Assembly (NCBI GenBank): GCA_037178975.1
Contig: JASJZH010000002.1
Coordinates: 558,001-622,000, forward strand
DNA: 64,000 nucleotides
Direction of reading: 5' to 3'
Source: Oscheius tipulae
Taxonomy: Eukaryota > Nematoda > Chromadorea > Rhabditida > Rhabditidae
Shown here: positions 22,537-33,183 of the stretch, one piece after another
How the letters are laid out: the number at the start of each line of letters is the position of its first letter
Position numbering within the stretch: position 1 is the stretch's first letter
Program-made: the position numbers and the translations under genes
Notes under the pieces: model-generated
The model's database searches: none
Seen by the model: the letters and a program-made list of their open reading frames with translations, nothing else
What the model was told of the DNA's origin: nothing

Positions 22537-25500
22537 TTAGTCGCTGTCTTCTTCTTCACTGCTCTCCTCGAGCCAGTCGACCAATTTCTGCATTGTTGGC
22601 TTCAGGGGCGAGCTCTCGGGCAGGGAGTCGAACCAGGCGATTATTCCTTCCTGGAAACAAGAATTTGAGTCAGCTTTTGGCGCTACTGGGATACTGTGCC
22701 AAAAATGTGACTATTAGAGTTGCGAATCAGTCAAGCCAGAGGCTAAATGGATTTGATTGGTTTTTTAAGAGTAAAGAAGGTATTGCAGATGTGGCCTTGG
22801 CGCAGAGCGCAGTCGGTTAGAGTCCAGACTACGAAATAAAAAGTATCCGGTTCGATCCCCCGGGACGGTAAAACTTCTTTGTTAGTCCATGAAACGATTG
22901 TAGAACATTTTGAGAAGGTTGAGTTTTCTGTTTCCAACAAAATCAATTCTTTAAAGGTACTGGTGATGGAAAGTTTCGCAGCGAAGTTACAGTAACAGAC
23001 TATGCAGCGTTTGGTCCGCGATTTACACCGATGGCGCGATCGGGTCTATAGGGTTTCGGATCCTATGCTCTTGGCTGGAAAGACTATACCCCTTCCACCC
23101 CTAGCAACAGGTTTCTAAACGCAAAAAAGCCAGCAACCTCTTGTAGAATGTCGAGATCATCGTAAAGAAGCTGGACAATTTTCGTGCAGCGTGCCGGCGG
23201 GAACAGCTCGGGACTCAGCCTCTGTCTCTCCTCCAATCCCAGCAGCAACTGAATGTGGCTCTTTCGGTCCTTATAGTAGTTCAATAACATCCTTCTCCAC
23301 TCCGTTGTAAGCTAAATTTTAAAGGAAGATCAAAGGTCAAAACAGGGGCGAACCTTCATAAAATTATTGACTTCGTGGAGTCCTTCGAGGCCCAGAAATG
23401 CCACAAAGACATTCTTGCCAAGATCGTCCACGGAAATGTTGTTGGCCAGACGCGACGAGTTGATTTCCAGGATAAGATTTTGCATCTAAATAGCACGATT
23501 TTGGATGTGAGGAAAATAAAAAAGTACCAGTTCCGGAATGAAGGGCAGACTCCGAATCCGCTCCATGCTGTCAGTGACCTCTTCGAGGAAGACGGCGCAC
23601 GGGTCGACCTCTCCGCCCTGTTCTTCGTCTGTCTCGGACTCGGAGCCGCTCTGAAAAACGAAGAAATGGTATCTGTTAAAAACTATCCGCCTGTCGCCTA
23701 TAATAGACACTAAGGGTTATGACGCGAGTGACCAGGGTTGGATCCCGCTTAGGGGTCATAAATTTTTGCAAAATACCTCCGGCAAAAATTACGCCAGGGG
23801 TGTACCAGTTCTAAATCGACAAAAACTGCTCGACTCAATTTCGAGCGTGATCTTTAAACTGCCTAAAAAAAGCGGTTGCGGCCGTAGAAAAGGACATAGG
23901 AAAGGTTCCCAAGGTGAAAAGTTTGGCTCCAAAGGGTTGATAGCCAATGTAGTGTCATCTAATCGCTTCACATCTCGTTTCTAATCAAAGACGACCCAAT
24001 TTGTGGATCTTTAACTTAGAAAAAGAACTACTTACCGGCTCCTGTCGCACACCATAATCAGCATAGTCATCATCGCGAGTCGTCGCTTTCCGTCCGCCGT
24101 ACTTCCAGTACGTCCTGCTCGTGTTCAGTCGCCACAGATGCACATCTCCAGATCTTTCGACCTGAATCTCCTCGTCCTCTTCGTCCAGAGGTCCCGAGCA
24201 GACGGCCACATTGGCGGGGAGCTCGAAGCCGGCCGGATAGACAACCTAAAATGAATTTTTGATGCGAATTGTTTCTCACTGTCTCTCAGTCTATGGCTTA
24301 AAGAAACGTACATCGCTGCCAATGATGGTCTCGTCAAACACGACCGTCCCGTCAGGAATGGTCACATTTTTGCCGATCACGGTGTTCGAGAGACGACAGT
24401 TCTTTCCTACTCGGCAATTGTCGCCGAGAATGCAGTTTTGTAGCGTGGACGAGCTGCCTGAAAGAGAAAAAAACTGAGGAAAAGTTCTAGTGCTGAAACA
24501 GGCTCCTCGGGTCAGAGTGAGCCGCGTGACTGCCTTGTTTCGCGGGTACAGGTACCGCCACTATTTTCTGATTTTCGTAACGACGAGTTTATAGACCACA
24601 ATTAGCACTATTTAGGATTTTTTGATCATCTGGTAGCTCGCAAGACGGCTCAGTTTTTTATACGCTCCTAATGGCTAGAAATCATGCCACAGAAGGGCGG
24701 GGACATGTTCTACCTTACCGTGAGCTTGTGGTTCGGGTAATTGCTCATTTTACAGTACTTATAAAATCCTTATACTATATCTAAATTTAGCAGCGCTATG
24801 CTGAAGTTCAAATGCGTGAGCTTACCGAGAGTACTATGACCCGAGGCGCCTGTTTCAGTACTACCAAAGTTGTGACCGTGAAAATGTACAATGTAGTTGA
24901 TACAAGATTATTCCATAAAGTCAATAGGATACCGGATTTTCTCGCGGATTTGTAGCTATAAACAGGGTGTCTATACAAGCCTAACTCGCTTGGTGCCTAC
25001 ATCACTGGAAAACCTCTATAAGACATCCATGCGTAAGGAATTGCGTAATTGAGTTTTTAGGGCTGAAGACCGCATTTTCGAGTCTTCCGGTGCTCTGAAA
25101 AGTTATAGCCCTGTTCCACAATGTTGCAGAACAAGGAAAAGCTTAAAAATGTCGTCTTCATCCCAGAAAACACATATACGAAATTTCGTCTTCACTCACG
25201 TAAAGGGGGGGGTCTAGTAAAACTTTTACGATATTTTCTGAATGGCTCAGCCGGTTAGCGCTGCGACTTCTAGAAAGAATTGCGGCTCGATTCTCGCATT
25301 GGTTAACGCTTTTGTCTTCTCATAAATTCCTTGGAAATTCATTAAGAATATTTTTGCGCTACAAGTTTGGCAAAAATCATCCTTTTCCTGCAAACACCCA
25401 GGCCATCCAGGTTTGCGCGCCGAATCCAAATGAGGGAAAAAAGTTGGGCAAAACCAACCGATTGTGACGCTGTTCCCGAAGCTGACATTGTTCAAGACGA

Positions 25501-27613
25501 CCTCCTGGTCCAGATGATAGTCGCGGCCGACGCACACGTTATGTCCCTCGAAGAATGGACTGCAATGATCATTTTACGCATAAAACAGCCATTCAGCTAG
25601 TTCAGACAGCTCAGGGAACATAATCGAGGTATTGACTCCTCATGGCTTAGTCGGTTAGCATTCCGGCTACTGAGAAAAAGGTGTAGGGTTCGATTCCCGG
25701 GCTGGTAAAAAGATTAAAAACTAACAAATTCGGGGTCAGTCCCTCCGCCTTGATGCTCATCGCTGTAGAAATAAATGTATTGTTGTCGACGGCAACGTTG
25801 GCATATCCGTCCACGATGGGCATTCGATCCGGGCCGATCGGCGCGAACCAATGGTCCATCAGGAGCGATTGGGCGAAGAGCAGCGTGTCGTAATCGCTGC
25901 AAAGCCCATGTTAGGAAGAAAAAAACATGAGGGAATCACTTGATACAGACAGCAGCCTCGCTCTCTGGAAGGACATCGACATGGATCGATTGCAGGAGGA
26001 TTTCTTCATTGACGAGGATTTCTCTGAAAATAATAGGTTTTAAATTGTCCTCGTCTCTCTGTCTGAAGCTGCCTGGAGCATATTGTAGACACTTAGAGCG
26101 GGCTTTGCCCGGGTTCGACCCCCCCCTCTCCGAGGTTCAACTTTTGTAAGGTACCATTTTGACAAAAAATTAAAGCGAGCGTATACCCCTTGTACACTAG
26201 TCCTATGGTTAAAGCGAACTTAAGGCGTTAAATTGTTTAAATTCGGCGCGCAAATTAGAAAGACGCGTGGGAAAGATAATTTGTCTAAAACGATGTTTCT
26301 TCAACCAACAACTAATTCCAACTAACTAGCAAAAACTTTCTGAGAGTGGCTCTGATGGTTTCATCAAAGGACAAAAAGGTCTGCCCCTTACGGGAGTCAA
26401 ACCAGAGTCGTTGTTGATTTGTAATCGGAGCGCTAGCCGGCTGAGCCATGCGGCCGAGTTCGCTGGATTTTCGCAGAAAATACATGAGATTATATGATAA
26501 TATACTTTCATGGAGATAATATACAATTGCCTTAGGCTCGCTCTAAGTACATTAAGATTATTTATATGCTCAGTCGAAATTCAGGGCGGTCTTTGCCGTT
26601 ATAGCTCAGTCAGTTAACGCTCAGTCTACAGAGGCGCTACTCTTGTACCAGACGACTGGGGTTCAATACCCGTGGGTGACAAGCTATTTTGTCAACAAGC
26701 TATTTTGATAGAAACGGCTTGGTAAAAGTTCCTAAGGTCACAGCTTTACAGGAACTTTAGTCCTAAATGGACGCTATGACAAACCTGATAACGTTATCCG
26801 TGTGCTGAAAGTCGAAATTGTCACTGAACTGGGCGGCAATGTTCACGCTGCAAAGTGCGATGCCGGTGTCACTGATGTCCTTACGGATCACGAGCTCTTC
26901 CGCGAAATTTTTCTACATATTTAATCGTCAAAATGACGAAAAAAAGGCCAGAAACCTTATCGACATCGAGACGGGAGACGTCGTCTTCTCTATGATAGAG
27001 CCGTAGCTTGTTAGTCTCCTTCTCCACGGCTATCACCTCCTGGTACGGGTTTTCCAGTGGGCTGTAGATCAGCGTCATCACGTTGCCCGTCTTGTCGGCT
27101 TTGCGGAGCTCTCTGAAACATGAGTTGACTCTAAAAAGATGGCCTAAATCCACTTGAACCGGGCGATCTGCTTCTTTAACGTCGAGGAGGTGATCGTGGC
27201 AGGATTCGAGACCAGGAGAAAGTCTCCGTGGATCTTGTTCCGGCTTTCCAGTTCCCTTAGGGCGTCTCCAACGCTCATCGCATTCGCCGACGGCAAGATT
27301 GTGATCTCGGTGAAAGCGTGACGCCATTCTTCCTCGATTGGCTGAAGCGCGTCGACATTTTCCTTCGTCACGACAAGAATCAGGCTCTTGCACTCGGTCC
27401 GCGCCAGCCAGCTGATCGTGTAGTGGATCAGCGGCACGTTGCAGAGTTTCTCGAGACACTAAACTGCTTTTTTTGCTGTGAAAATGATGGAAGACAAACC
27501 CAGGGACGTCTTCTACCGGTGATCGGCGTGAAGCGGCCGTCAAAGGAGTCTACGACAACAACGGCCGTCAATCCCTCGTCTTTTATCTCTTTTTTATCCT
27601 GTTTGGGCGGCAT
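22537..27613 (-). CDS. EIF2B5: Translation initiation factor eIF2B subunit epsilon
   Basis: Thirteen exons joined in phase (27613-27500, 27458-27154, 27112-26956, 26912-26785, 26023-25940, 25896-25726, 25559-25459, 24457-24312, 24245-24036, 23650-23528, 23485-23354, 23311-23138, 22650-22537), about 652 residues. The N-terminal pyrophosphorylase-like domain opens with [16 protein letters not shown] and [13 protein letters not shown]. Left-handed beta-helix hexapeptide repeats follow ([36 protein letters not shown]). The C-terminal W2/eIF5C domain ends in the acidic-aromatic tail [15 protein letters not shown]. This is the catalytic subunit that exchanges GDP for GTP on eIF2. Five of twelve introns are long and each holds a tRNA-like element. 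Confidence 0.95.
22795..22870 (+). repeat. tRNA-like element in eIF2B epsilon intron
   Basis: A-box-like GCGCAGTCGGTTAG and B-box-like GGTTCGATCCC at tRNA spacing, but no matching acceptor stem, so a tRNA-derived repeat head rather than a gene. Confidence 0.6.
23700..23760 (+). repeat. tRNA-like B-box remnant in eIF2B epsilon intron
   Basis: GGTTATGACGCGAGTGACC then GGGTTGGATCCCGC resemble the 3' half of a tRNA-like element. A close relative sits at 31405-31465 (GGTTTGGACGCGACAGACC, GGGTTCGATCCC). Confidence 0.5.
25238..25310 (+). repeat. tRNA-like element in eIF2B epsilon intron
   Basis: ATGGCTCAGCCGGTTAGCGC (A-box) followed by GGCTCGATTCTCGC (B-box). Stems are degenerate. Confidence 0.55.
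25638..25708 (+). repeat. tRNA-like element in eIF2B epsilon intron
   Basis: ATGGCTTAGTCGGTTAGCAT then GGGTTCGATTCCCGG, tRNA-sized at about 70 bases, but the acceptor ends do not pair. It is the best-preserved tRNA-like head in the window apart from the real tRNA-Phe. Confidence 0.6.
26383..26684. repeat. Two tRNA-like elements, opposed, in one eIF2B epsilon intron
   Basis: 26383-26456 on the minus strand (GGCTCAGCCGGCTAGCGCTC and GGTTTGACTCCCG) and 26596-26684 on the plus strand (TATAGCTCAGTCAGTTAACG and GGGGTTCAATACCC). A further B-box remnant lies near 26108. None folds into a full cloverleaf. Confidence 0.55.
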
Positions 27614-28281
27614 GGCCACAGGAATAACCTTGAAATGAAGTGTTTTGGAAAAGAACAAAGAGGAAGCCTTGGGCGAACATATATAGCGGAATTATGATTC
27701 TCTTTTTGGCATAAACATCTAAACACGTTACGGCACCACTATAGGACTGGGTACCATGAAAAGATTAGCAGAAAAACAGGCAGAAATCGTGACAAAAAAG
27801 CTTTGGTTTTGGTTAATTTTCAGGTTTGAATGAAAGTTTTGGCGGAAGAAGCCTGGTTCGTAGCGAGACCCAATAGGAATTTGCGTGAGCATGAGAATGT
27901 TGGTATCAGGTCCGACGAATATTTGCGTACTATTTGCCTTTCATAATTCTGTTCATATTCTGCCATTTTACACCAGGCTTTTATTATTAATTGTTGCGGT
28001 CGGATAGTGAAAAATTCATGCCGAAAACGGTATGACACAAACCCTTTGTCTTATTTTTACGATGTAGAGAGGGTGAATTGGTCAAATATAGATAAAAATA
28101 CAGGAACAAACAAAAATGATGTAAGCAATTTACGAAAAGCAGTCCGAAGTAACCTTGCTCTATTGCTAACATGTCCTTTTCATTCTCTCGGCGTTCTCCA
28201 ATGCAAATCCTCTGTTTACTACCTAACTTTACAGGCAACTACCAATCGACCCGAAAAAGCAGACCAGGAGGAAAGAAGAGC

Positions 28282-28974
28282 ATGTCCAAATCCTTCTACA
28301 ACTTCATCACCATCGTCTCGCTGCTCAGTCTCTTTCATTGTGCCTATTCCGCCGCACAAGTAATTTTCCGTTCTTTTTTTAAATGAAAAAGCACGGTAAC
28401 AACTAGCCTAATCTACTTTTAAACTTTCGATAAGAGTTTGAAATTTTTGATCGATAAGGTTATTTCTGCTGAGTGTTCAGTAGGCATGTGCGCTTTCGCA
28501 TTTTCCTAGAGGGTGAAAAATTGTCGACAAAAGTTAGTAACCCGTTTTTCTGCTGAAATTTTACCCCAGTGTTTCAGTTGACCCCTGCAAAGGCAAGACC
28601 AATTACGAAGTCTTCCAAAATCATCTCAAGAAAATTTTCTACCCAAAAAACCCCTATTTTTCAGCACCGTGCCTATCTACGCCTCGTCGAGCAGCCGTTC
28701 GTCTCTCTCCCTGCGGACATCCTCGCCCAAGTGCTCATCTCTCTTGTCGTCTTGATCTACGGCGCGAGCTACGTCGCCTCGCCCTTCCAGCACATCAAGA
28801 GAGACCCCAATCGCGACAAGTCATGGGACGATGTGGCCAGCTGCCTCTCCTTCGCCACTTTCGGCAACAGGGCCTACGCAATGTCGCCAGCTCATGCTAT
28901 CCGGCAGCAGGAGGTAGCTTTTGGCTTTTTTTGATGAATAAATAGTAATTTTCTAGATCCATGCCGATTTCTAG
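28282..28974 (+). CDS. EMC5: ER membrane complex subunit 5 (MMGT1)
   Basis: Exons 28282-28359, 28665-28913 and 28957-28974 give about 114 residues, the usual size for EMC5. The start MSKSFYNFITIVSLLSLFH leads into AYSAAQHRAYLRLVEQ, matching the SAAQHRxYMRL signature of the family. A second membrane helix (ILAQVLISLVVLIYGASYVA) is followed by FQHIKRD, the SFATFGNRAY segment, and a stop. EMC5 is a core membrane subunit of the complex that inserts tail-anchored and multispanning proteins into the ER. It starts 668 bases from the divergent eIF2B epsilon gene. Confidence 0.85.
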
Positions 28975-29073
28975 GCCGTCGTAGTCTCTCCATTCCACCC
29001 AAGCCCGATTTTTCTCATCTTCCCGGCGCCAGGTAGGCGCCTCACTCTCCTAAAACCAAGAATATTATTGTAG

Positions 29074-30801
29074 ACTCCCCCGTATTGCTCTTTCTCCTAA
29101 TAAATCGTCTCCGATTCTCGAAATTACACAGAAACAGGCTGCCGAGGCTTTTCAGCATTGTTTTAATGTAGGTTTTTTGCTTTTTGGTTGGAAAATGGTC
29201 TTTTCCAGCTAGTCAAGCAGCACGACGTCGACAGTTACCTCTCTATTTTAGCCCTACCTAAACAGATTCATCCGGAGCTCTTTTCTGTGGGTTTGCAGCG
29301 TCATTTTAACACAAATTTAAACGAAAAAAATGCGCGTAAATTCAACGGGAGAAGGTAAAAATGTCACAACATCTGTTGTGCTAAAAAAAAATTCGAATCT
29401 GCGCACAAATTACAGTACCCATGGTCCTGCCACGAAGTCTCGATTTGCGCGGCAATTCAAATTCAGAAAGTCACAAATTTCTTTGGTTCATTGCTAAAGT
29501 TACCTATTTTCTCTAGCAATTTTCACCCAGTTTTTTTTCAGATTCATGCACTCAATGTCGAGCTGGCCATCATCCGCGACAAGATCGACAGTTCACGCAC
29601 CGCAAGTAAGGACACGACCGGCATGTATCGTCTCCAGTTCTGGAAGGACGCTCTCTCGTCAATCTACGGCGGCTCCCTACTCCCAGTTCCGCGGCAGCCC
29701 GTCGCCGTAGCTCTCTGCTCCTTCGCTCCCGACGCAGCTCCTCTCCGACTGGAGAATCTCGTGACAGCCAGACAACAGACGCTTGGGGATCGGCCCTTTA
29801 CTACCGTTTTTGAAGTAATAATCTTTTATTAAACATAAAAATGAGCTGTCAGCTCTGCGGCTACGGCTCCCGCACCGCTGGATCTCTTCTTCATCTCCGA
29901 GTCGACGCGTTGGCCAGAAACGCGTCGCTGGAAACAGAAATGTACAAAGAGGACATCGAAAAGACCGCCACGGATCTGGGAGCAGCTTTCGGGGTCCTCA
30001 ACTTGATCAGGTACCGTTTTATTTCATTCTTTCAAGAGAAGTCTCCTCTGAAAGGGAGCATAAAAAATGGTTCCAGAGGCACCCAGACACGGATTTAAGC
30101 AAAGCTAATTCGGTAAACCAAAAATTGAATGCTGGGAGATTCGATCCAGATACTAACCACTCCCAACGCAGCTTCACCAGCTACTAATTGTTGCCCGACG
30201 TCTTTCGGCAAAGTTATCGGGTTTCCCAGATCCCTCATTTTGAAATTTCGCCTCTTGTAACAATATTTTCTAGATCCTCTCTTCCTCTCCTGACGCGCGG
30301 AATTGTCCTCCTGCCCTCGGATCTGCTCTCGATGAACGGCCTCAGCCCGGATCTCGTCTACAATCGAAAACGCGAGGAGGATGTCCGTCACGTCGTCCAG
30401 CAGATGGTCCAGGTCGCCCGAAGCCAACTCGAGTCTGGTCAGATGAGAGCCCAACAGCTGCCAAGAAGTATCAGACAGGCTTTCAGTGCCACGGCTATCG
30501 TCTCCTCTAGTCTCATATCGTCAATTAAAAAAGTACTTTTGCCATTTTTATGCTAAAAATTGGCATCGGGACTCGATTTTGTGCTAGCTAAACTTATATG
30601 CGGAGTTATCGGGTTTCTCAGATCCGATCTGGCAGCCCAGACAACGTCGGGAGCGGATAGTATATAGCTTGAAAACTAGGTTTTCGACCAAAAACATGCA
30701 ATTTGCAGGCAAATTACGACCTCTATTCGTCCCGTCTCCAGCAACGAGACGCTCTCTTGTTCGCCAAGCTACTTCTTCACAAGCTCTTCGGACGAGTATA
30801 G
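29074..30801 (+). CDS. NDUFAF6: NADH dehydrogenase complex I assembly factor 6 (5' end unresolved)
   Basis: Exons 29074-29167, 29209-29286, 29542-29814, 29853-30010, 30274-30532 and 30709-30801 join in phase, about 252 residues of a phytoene-synthase-like fold. Family landmarks: HALNVELAIIRDKID, MYRLQFWKDALSSIYGG, TAGSLLHLRVDAL, the LPSDLL segment, RKREEDVRHVVQQMVQVAR, and the terminal LQQRDALLFAKLLLHKLFG. The protein is mitochondrial and needed to assemble respiratory complex I. The first exon needs two upstream bases; a basic, presequence-like frame in 28958-29031 would supply them but overlaps the EMC5 stop and has no ATG, so the true start is unknown. AATAAA near 30853. Confidence 0.85.
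30135..30190 (-). repeat. 5S-rRNA-like element in NDUFAF6 intron
   Basis: On the minus strand it reads GGTTAGTATCTGGATCGAAT preceded by a GCGTTGGGAG core, the 5S rRNA pattern (AACGTTG...GTTAGTACTTGGAT). Confidence 0.65.
30601..30670 (+). repeat. 5S-rRNA-like element in NDUFAF6 intron
   Basis: GATCCGATCTGGCAGCCCAG then ACAACGTCGGGAGC and GATAGTATATAGC follow the 5S rRNA order on the plus strand. The flanking GTTATCGGGTTTCTCAGATCC recurs at about 30212-30232. Confidence 0.65.
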
Positions 30802-31259
30802 CCTAGTTTAAAGTGCAAACAATTGTATTTTTTATAATTATTTTTGTAGAAAACAATAAAAAGGTTCCTTCAAACTCCTAGCAATAACTCCCGACAGAAT
30901 GTTGTTGCCTCTACTGCTCTTCGTGCCCGGCCTCGTCTCCGTCTGCAACTACCTCGAGCCCGAATACCGCAGGACAGGCAAGGCAAATTGGAGACCCCGG
31001 CCAGAATAACACCGACCATGCAGAAGACGATGCCACTGCCTTCACCCTCCAAATTCCCTTCGACTGCCCGTCTCGGATCCGAACCAACCCAGGCATTCAG
31101 CATGCTCAATATGGGGACACCCGACGCCACCGAACCGACTCAAAAGAAATAGCACCTGTCCGTGAGTGTAGTGAAATGAATCTTTTGCTCTTAGCCAAGG
31201 GAAAATATACATTTTTACATCGAAAAAATACAGAAAAATGACACAAAAATATCGGGACG
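30802..31259. other. Intergenic with an unassigned short open frame
   Basis: A plus-strand ATG at 30900 opens LLPLLLFVPGLVSVCNYLEP, a signal-peptide-like start that stops after about 35 residues. The minus strand has an 86-codon frame over the same bases. Neither is recognised, so no gene call is made. Confidence 0.3.
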
Positions 31260-33031
31260 TCAATTGAGCATCGTGTGGTCCTCAAAAACTTTTCGTCGCT
31301 GCTCCTCGGCCTTTTTCATCCAGCGATTCTGCTCGGCCTCGACGCGGCCCAGGACGTCTTAAATAGGGCTTATTGTGCGGTTCTCTGTCTGCCTGTGACC
31401 TGTTGAGTTAAGGAACCTAAGGGTTTGGACGCGACAGACCAGGGGTTCGATCCCACCCGGGGTTTAATTTTTTGTAATCTACGATTATGTTTTTGAACTG
31501 TATAAGAAAATGCAGCCATATCAAGTATACTTGGGCACCCGGCTCGCTGATGCAAACCTGGAGCAAAGTTTCTCTCAAAATTCGTGATGTGAGGTTAGTA
31601 TAAACCGCATCGTCATTTTTTGTCAAGGTCATAACGCCAAGGGTGGTTGTTCGGCTAAATTCGACAAAACGCGTTCGGCTCGAGCAGAACCGCAATTTTG
31701 TGCGGAATTCACTCGAACAACTCTTGACGTCATTTTTGCTGGAGATTCTTTAGGGCTCTGACAAAAATGACACCAATGTTTATATGGGTGAACTTCGACA
31801 AAAACGTCGCACCCAGTTTGCGTCAGTGTGCTCAAGTATAATATTTAGGGGCTTTCTGACTCAAACAGTCGAAAATAGCTGTTGTGGCTTCATAAATTTA
31901 CAGGGTACCAAGGTGAGAATTAGTAGTTATTTTCAGCTCCTTAGCGTCAAAAGTAGTGTTAGTCAACGATTGGGGTCCCGCAAAGAGTTGGGCGGTCAAG
32001 ACAGACAATACTCTTATTTTCTCTACAAAAAAGACGTTTTACCCCTCCTCCTCCCCCACCCCTCCAAAAAATAAAACTCACGATTACCTCCACGAGATCT
32101 CATTTGATTGGCATCGTCCAGCGAGGCCGAGGACGTTACGGCTGAGCTGGCCCCGCCTCCATTTTCCTGTGCCCTGGCAAAAATATTGTCCTCCATCTCG
32201 TCATTCTGCTGTCGGTAGGGCATCTGGAAGCGCTTCTTCCGCAGCATCGGGTCCAGACACATCAAGAAGCCCATGTAGGTCACGAGAACCACAATCACAC
32301 AGATGACGAAGATTACCACGACCTTGAAATTAACATCTTTTTGTGTGCGAAAGCTTGAAAGCGGCTTAACTTGGCGCCGGAGTGAATAAATTAGATTTTT
32401 AAAAATGGAAAAGATGCGTTACGGAGAACTCTACTGTAGTCGATATTTTTTATCTATCCCATGGTGAATTCAGTCAAAAAAAAACGTTCTTTAATGAGCC
32501 TTAAAGGCTCTCAATGAGTTTTTGTGGTAAGGAAGCTCACCTTGATCATGACGGTGTTTCTCGACTGATAGCGACAGTTACAGTTGGCCAGAAAGGCGTC
32601 CAGCCGGGACTCGTCTACGTGTTTCACGACCTCTCCCTTCACCACTGTCATTGGGGTGCTGAATTTTTATTTTGGGGTGAGAAAAGAGAAAAGACTGACC
32701 ATAGAGACGGATTGATATTGGTCATGGTGTAGTAGCGACGCTGATCCTCTGTCGTCTTGTTTGTCTCCTCGCTGGTGAAGCCGCCCGTGCTCGGGCAGAC
32801 GCATCTGCAGCGAGAATCCTCGAAATTGGCCTGGGAAGTGAGATATATTGTGAATGGAAAGGGCACAAAGGTTTGAGCGTGAGAGATCAGGGGTCCGAAT
32901 TTGCCAGAGAAATTCCAACGAGGTAGCCCTTAGGCTCGCTTTAAAAAAAAAGAGGCAAAACTAACCTCAGCTCCGACTTGAAGTAGCGCCATCGCTGAGA
33001 CGAGCAGAATTGATAGGAGATACATTGTCAT
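31260..33031 (-). CDS. TMEM9: TMEM9-family endolysosomal membrane protein
   Basis: Five exons (33031-32966, 32830-32700, 32658-32541, 32322-32088, 31357-31260) give about 215 residues. After a signal peptide (MTMYLLSILLVSAMA), the Cys-rich lumenal part has DSRCRCVCP and NCNCRYQSRNT, then one membrane helix (VVVIFVICVIVVLVTYMGFL), MCLDPMLRK, and the C-terminal NRWMKKAEEQRRKVFEDHTM. This order matches TMEM9, including its ending VFDRHKML. TMEM9 proteins sit in late endosomes and lysosomes and regulate V-ATPase or CLC transporters. The long last intron carries a tRNA-like remnant near 31405. Confidence 0.9.
31405..31465 (+). repeat. tRNA-like remnant in TMEM9 intron
   Basis: GGTTTGGACGCGACAGACCAG and GGGGTTCGATCCCACC; related to 23700-23760. 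Confidence 0.5.
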
Positions 33032-33183
33032 TTTTTCTGCTGAAACTCTTCTTTACAGTTAATGACTGCTTGAAGATATATTACTCGGTAAAAACCTCAA
33101 GAATCACACCCAGAACAGCTTCAAATAGCAACGATTTAACGGTCAAAATACTAACAAAAAGAACAACCTAGAAAACAACGTGT

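Noticed and set aside
22795..26684. Apparent tRNA genes in eIF2B epsilon introns
   Set aside because: A- and B-boxes are present but acceptor and anticodon stems do not pair, unlike tRNA-Phe at 63515-63587; treated as tRNA-derived repeats.
26881..27543. 220-codon minus-strand open frame
   Set aside because: It overlaps eIF2B epsilon exons in another frame; the spliced eIF2B epsilon model explains the region fully.
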